From CAYTZH01 sp964442285 (GTDB lineage Bacteria; Myxococcota_A; UBA9160; JAFDET01), in contig CAYTZH010000018.1 in assembly GCA_964442285.1 (NCBI GenBank), positions 24,912-88,911 on the forward strand: a DNA stretch of 64,000 nt. Reading direction: 5' to 3'. Positions 60,994 through 64,000 of the stretch are shown piece after piece. The notes beneath the pieces are model-generated. The model did no database searches, was not told where the DNA came from, and was given only the letters and a program-made list of their open reading frames with translations. Position numbers and translations under genes: made by a program. How positions within the stretch are numbered: the first letter of the stretch is position 1; each line of letters begins with the position of its first letter.

Positions 60994-62469
60994 ATGCGTT
61001 CCGTCCGCGTCCGCCGCCGCGGGCTCGTCCTGCTGGCCGGCCTGACGCTCGCGGGCTGCGCGCGTGATCCCATCGCCGGTCGCTCCCTTCGCGAGGAGCG
61101 GGAGCTCGGGCGTCTGGCGGCGGCCCGGGTCGAGGCCCTGCTCGGCGACGCCGGAGCGCCGGAGGCCACGCGTTACGTCTCCGCCGTGGGCGCGCGCCTG
61201 GTCGCGTCGCTCGCCCGCCGGGGCCTCGCCTACCGCTTCGGCGTGGTGCCGCTCGCAGAGCCGGCGGCCTTCGCCCTGCCCGGGGGCTGGATCTACGTCT
61301 CGAGCGGGCTGCTCTCCCGCGTCGCCGACGAGGACGAGCTGGCGGCGGTGCTGGCCCACGAGATCGTCCACGTGGCGGAGCGCCACCATGCCGCACGCGG
61401 GACCGGGATCCGACGCGCGGCGAGCCCGCTCGAAGCGGACGGGCGCCTGGCGCGCGCCGCCGGCGCCGAGGGTGCCCTGGGGGAGCTGGTGCGGCAGCTC
61501 CGGGACGCCACGCGCGGGCCGGTGCTGCCGGCCTACGCGCCGCGCCACGAGCGCGAGGCGGATCGGCGGGGCCAGGAGCTGGCGGCGCGGGCGGGCTACG
61601 ACCCGGCGGCGCTGCCCCGGCTGCTCCGCGCCCTGGCGAGCCCCGCGGAGCGGGCCGCCGAGGCGGGGGCGGGAGTTCCCTGGCTCGATCCGGGTGCGGA
61701 TCCGGCCGAGCGTATCCGGCGCGCCGGGTCGCGGGCGTCGGCGCTCGAGCGCGAAGCCCGGGAGCAGGTGGCCGCGGGTGCGGCGTTCCTCGCCCGCCTC
61801 GAGGGCCTGCGCCTCGGGTCCGACCCGGCGGAGGGCGTCTTCCGGCAGGGCCGCTTCCTGCACCCCGGGCTCGCGCTGGCGCTGGCCCTTCCCCCGGGCT
61901 GGACCGCCCGGAACGCGGCCGGGGCGGTCCTCGCCGTGTCGCCCGACGCCGGGGCCGCCCTGGCGCTGGAGGTCGCCGGGCGCGGAGACGACGCCGTGGG
62001 TGCGGCCCGCGCCTTCGCCCGCCGCCACGGGCTCGCGCTGAGCGACCTGCGACGCCGCCCCCTCGGCGACGGCGGCGCCGTCCAGGCGCGCGCGGGGCTG
62101 CCCGACCCGGACGGCGGCACCTGGATCCTGGACCTCACCTTCGTCTCCCACGCGGGCTACGTCCTCCGCATCACGGGCCTGTCGCCCGTGGAGCGCTACG
62201 GGGAGGCGCGGCGCGCCTTCGAGGCCAGCATCGAGAGCTTCCGGCGGCTCTCGGACGCGGATCGGGCCGAGGTCCGAGGACGTTTCCTGACCGTGGCCCG
62301 GGCGGCGCCGGGCGAGGATCTCGCCGCCCTCTCGGCGCGGGTCGGCAACCGCTGGCCCCTGTCGGCGCTGGCGCGGATCAACCGCCTCCCGCCCGACGCG
62401 TCGCTGCGCGCGGGCCAGCGGGTCCGGGTGGCCGTGGAGCGAGCGCCCGCGCCGATGCCGAGCCGCTAG
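60994..62469 (+). CDS. M48 family metalloprotease lipoprotein (BepA-like)
   Basis: 491 residues. Lipobox LAGLTLAGC; zinc site in AVLAHEIVHVAERHH (HExxH), third ligand Glu in HEREADRRGQE. This layout matches BepA/YfgC and LoiP-type periplasmic chaperone-proteases of outer-membrane assembly. A C-terminal LysM-like or RGD-type tail (RVGNRWPLSALARINRLPP) may bind peptidoglycan. ATG 60994; no clear ribosome site. Confidence 0.88.
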   Translation: MRSVRVRRRGLVLLAGLTLAGCARDPIAGRSLREERELGRLAAARVEALLGDAGAPEATRYVSAVGARLVASLARRGLAYRFGVVPLAEPAAFALPGGWIYVSSGLLSRVADEDELAAVLAHEIVHVAERHHAARGTGIRRAASPLEADGRLARAAGAEGALGELVRQLRDATRGPVLPAYAPRHEREADRRGQELAARAGYDPAALPRLLRALASPAERAAEAGAGVPWLDPGADPAERIRRAGSRASALEREAREQVAAGAAFLARLEGLRLGSDPAEGVFRQGRFLHPGLALALALPPGWTARNAAGAVLAVSPDAGAALALEVAGRGDDAVGAARAFARRHGLALSDLRRRPLGDGGAVQARAGLPDPDGGTWILDLTFVSHAGYVLRITGLSPVERYGEARRAFEASIESFRRLSDADRAEVRGRFLTVARAAPGEDLAALSARVGNRWPLSALARINRLPPDASLRAGQRVRVAVERAPAPMPSR

Positions 62470-62479
62470 ACTGCGCCCC

Positions 62480-62743
62480 ATGCCCACCGTGAGCGTCCCG
62501 CCCCCGTTCCGCGGCCCGACCCAGGGCGCGGCCAGCGTCGACGTCGAAGGCAGCAGCGTGCGCGCCTGCCTCGAGGCCGTCGAGACCCGACACCCGGGCT
62601 TCCGGGAGCTGGTGTTGAATCCCGACGGGACGGCCAGCAAGTTCGTCAAGCTGTTCCTGAACGGCGAGCCCGTCGAGGACCTCGAGGCGGCGGTCGCCGA
62701 CGGCGACGAGGTGGCGGTGCTCGCCGCCATCGGGGGTGGCTGA
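62480..62743 (+). CDS. MoaD/ThiS-like sulfur carrier
   Basis: 87 residues with a ubiquitin-like fold: VSVPPPFRGPT start, FVKLFLNGEPVEDL, and the essential Gly-Gly end (AAIGGG). MoaD gives sulfur to molybdopterin; here it lies 82 bases before an AOR-family tungsten enzyme, so it may serve that pterin cofactor. ATG with TAGACT seven bases upstream; this box contains the stop of the previous gene. Confidence 0.82.
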   Translation: MPTVSVPPPFRGPTQGAASVDVEGSSVRACLEAVETRHPGFRELVLNPDGTASKFVKLFLNGEPVEDLEAAVADGDEVAVLAAIGGG

Positions 62744-62825
62744 CCCCGCGTCCGGCAGCCGGCGGCGCCGAGGTCGGGTATGCTCGCGCGTCGCACTTCC
62801 GAGCAGGAGCCGAAGGAGGACCCCC

Positions 62826-64000
62826 ATGGCCGGACCGACGGGCGATCGACTGATCCGGGTCGACATGACGAACCAGACCGCCACCACCGAGGACTTCCCC
62901 GCCGATTGGAAGCTCCTGGGCGGGCGCGCGCTCTCCGCGAGGATCCTCGTCACCGAGTGCGATCCGGCCTGCGATCCGCTCGGTCCCGACAACGTGCTGG
63001 TCATGGCGCCCGGCACCCTCTCCGGAACCATGGCGCCCACGTCGGGCCGGATCTCCATCGGCGGCAAGAGCCCGCTGACCGGCGGCATCAAGGAGGCCAA
63101 CGCCGGCGGCAATCCGGGTCAGGACCTCATGAAGCTCGGCTACCGCGCGGTGGTGGTGAAGGGCCAGCCGGCGGATCCCGAGAAGCGCTACGCCCTCGAG
63201 GTCACGAAGGACGGCGTGAAGGTCGTCGAGGCCGACGACACCAAGGGCATGTGGAACTACGCCCTGATCCAGCACCTCGGCGGTCGCTACAGCCAGACCG
63301 CGTCGTTCATCAGCATCGGCCCCGCCGGCGAGATGCGCCTCACGGGCGCGTCGGTGGCCTGCACCGACGCCGACCAGGAGCGCCGTCCGGCGCGCCACGC
63401 CGCCCGCGGCGGACTGGGCGCCGTGATGGGGTCCAAGGGGCTCAAGTACGTCATGGTCGACGCGGAGCGCCTGCCGGTGCGCCGCCCTGCCGACATGAAG
63501 GCCTTCTCGGCGCTGACCAAGAGCTACTCGAAGGACTTCCGCGAGGGGCCCAAGGCGAACGTGTTCAAGAACGGCACCAGCGGCGTCGTGCCCGTGGCCA
63601 ACATGCTGAACACCTTCCCCTACAAGAACCGCACCGAGGGCCAGTCGCCGGACGTCCAGACCCTCGACGGCGCCCGCATCGTGGAGAGCTTCGAGGAGCG
63701 CGGGGGCGGCATGCACAACTGCATGACCGGCTGCATCGTGCAGTGCTCGAACATCGTCCACGACAAGGACGGCAACTACAAGACCAGCGCCCTCGAGTTC
63801 GAGACCCTGACCCTGCTCGGCTCCTGCTGTGCGATCGCCAGCTGGGAGGACGTGGCCGACCTCGATCGCCTCTGCGACGAGATCGGCGTCGACACCATCG
63901 AGACCGGTGCGGCCATCGCCATCTACATGGACTCGGGCGGGATGGAGTACGGCGACGCCGAGGGCGCCAAGCGCATCCTGAAGGAGATCGCCGAGGGCAC
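62826..64000 (+). CDS. Aldehyde ferredoxin oxidoreductase family tungsten enzyme (partial)
   Basis: 391 codons visible, cut by the window end. N-terminal LLGGRALSARIL, SGRISIGGKSPLTGGIKEANAGG-type pterin motifs (split: SGRISIGGKSPLTGG and KEANAGG) and GPAGEMRLTGASVACTD match AOR domains 1-2. Cys299-x2-Cys302-x3-Cys306 is the first part of the 4Fe-4S site; the fourth Cys lies beyond the window. AORs bind W-bis-pterin and oxidise aldehydes, or reduce acids, or dearomatise benzoyl-CoA in BamB. ATG with GGAGG. MoaD upstream supports a cofactor link. Confidence 0.9.
   Translation, partial: MAGPTGDRLIRVDMTNQTATTEDFPADWKLLGGRALSARILVTECDPACDPLGPDNVLVMAPGTLSGTMAPTSGRISIGGKSPLTGGIKEANAGGNPGQDLMKLGYRAVVVKGQPADPEKRYALEVTKDGVKVVEADDTKGMWNYALIQHLGGRYSQTASFISIGPAGEMRLTGASVACTDADQERRPARHAARGGLGAVMGSKGLKYVMVDAERLPVRRPADMKAFSALTKSYSKDFREGPKANVFKNGTSGVVPVANMLNTFPYKNRTEGQSPDVQTLDGARIVESFEERGGGMHNCMTGCIVQCSNIVHDKDGNYKTSALEFETLTLLGSCCAIASWEDVADLDRLCDEIGVDTIETGAAIAIYMDSGGMEYGDAEGAKRILKEIAEG

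Overview
The window is very GC-rich, densely coded and lacks any phage, plasmid, IS, CRISPR, rRNA or tRNA signature, so it reads as ordinary chromosome. The gene mix (PEP-CTERM proteins with a sigma-54 promoter, an HpnN-like RND exporter beside Mla genes, an F420-type LLM oxidoreductase, a tungsten AOR-family enzyme, DUF6178, DUF1329, DUF815 and a small bacterial histone-fold protein) suggests an uncultured, Gram-negative delta-type lineage (Myxococcota or Desulfobacterota/Binatota-like); this is inference from gene content only. Two 100-N gaps are each flanked by the same 55 bases on both sides, the signature of a k=55 de Bruijn assembly, so this is probably a metagenome scaffold.

Layout. 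0-14.5 kb: APS reductase cysH, a Tat-exported split-barrel protein, a gap-broken propeller-like protein, an FAH-family hydrolase, a membrane sensor kinase, an LLM oxidoreductase, bioA, a DUF3179 protein, a panE-M28 peptidase pair and a DAO-type oxidoreductase. 14.5-25.9 kb: SRPBCC, an amidase/hydrolase pair, the histone-fold gene with its own promoter and terminator, a CocE/NonD hydrolase, inositol-3-phosphate synthase, DUF6178, a membrane propeller protein, a Nudix CoA pyrophosphatase, a GcvR-like ACT protein coupled to a Cys-rich mini-protein, and a DUF815 ATPase. 25.9-34.7 kb: envelope functions, with two PEP-CTERM proteins, an M19 dipeptidase, MlaA, MlaC and an RND exporter. 34.8-44.8 kb: M20 peptidase, aconitase, a TVP38 protein, a FadR-type regulator with a clear operator upstream of glpD, a lipid kinase, queuosine salvage, a small permease-like protein and Dps. 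44.8-53.4 kb: a membrane sulfatase-like protein, then NAD metabolism (pncA-pncB, nadE) around an exported cyclohexadienyl dehydratase-chorismate mutase fusion and a cold-shock protein with an attenuator-like leader. 53.4-64 kb: MaoC, a membrane Fe-S aldo/keto reductase coupled to a DUF1329 protein, a DHH phosphoesterase, ApaH, a HEAT protein, a BepA-like M48 lipoprotein, and a MoaD-like protein followed by an AOR-family tungsten enzyme cut by the window end.

Three window-wide patterns stand out. First, about fifteen genes have a TANNNT box ending only 6-8 bases before the start codon (often GTG) and no Shine-Dalgarno, which predicts leaderless mRNAs. Second, short tandem duplications, four of them with a 17-bp period, sit at gene boundaries; two copy the stop codon of the preceding gene into other frames. 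Third, several leaders carry strong structure: a terminator hairpin right after the cold-shock promoter, hairpin repeats before a PEP-CTERM gene, and perfect palindromes beside the FadR and RND genes.
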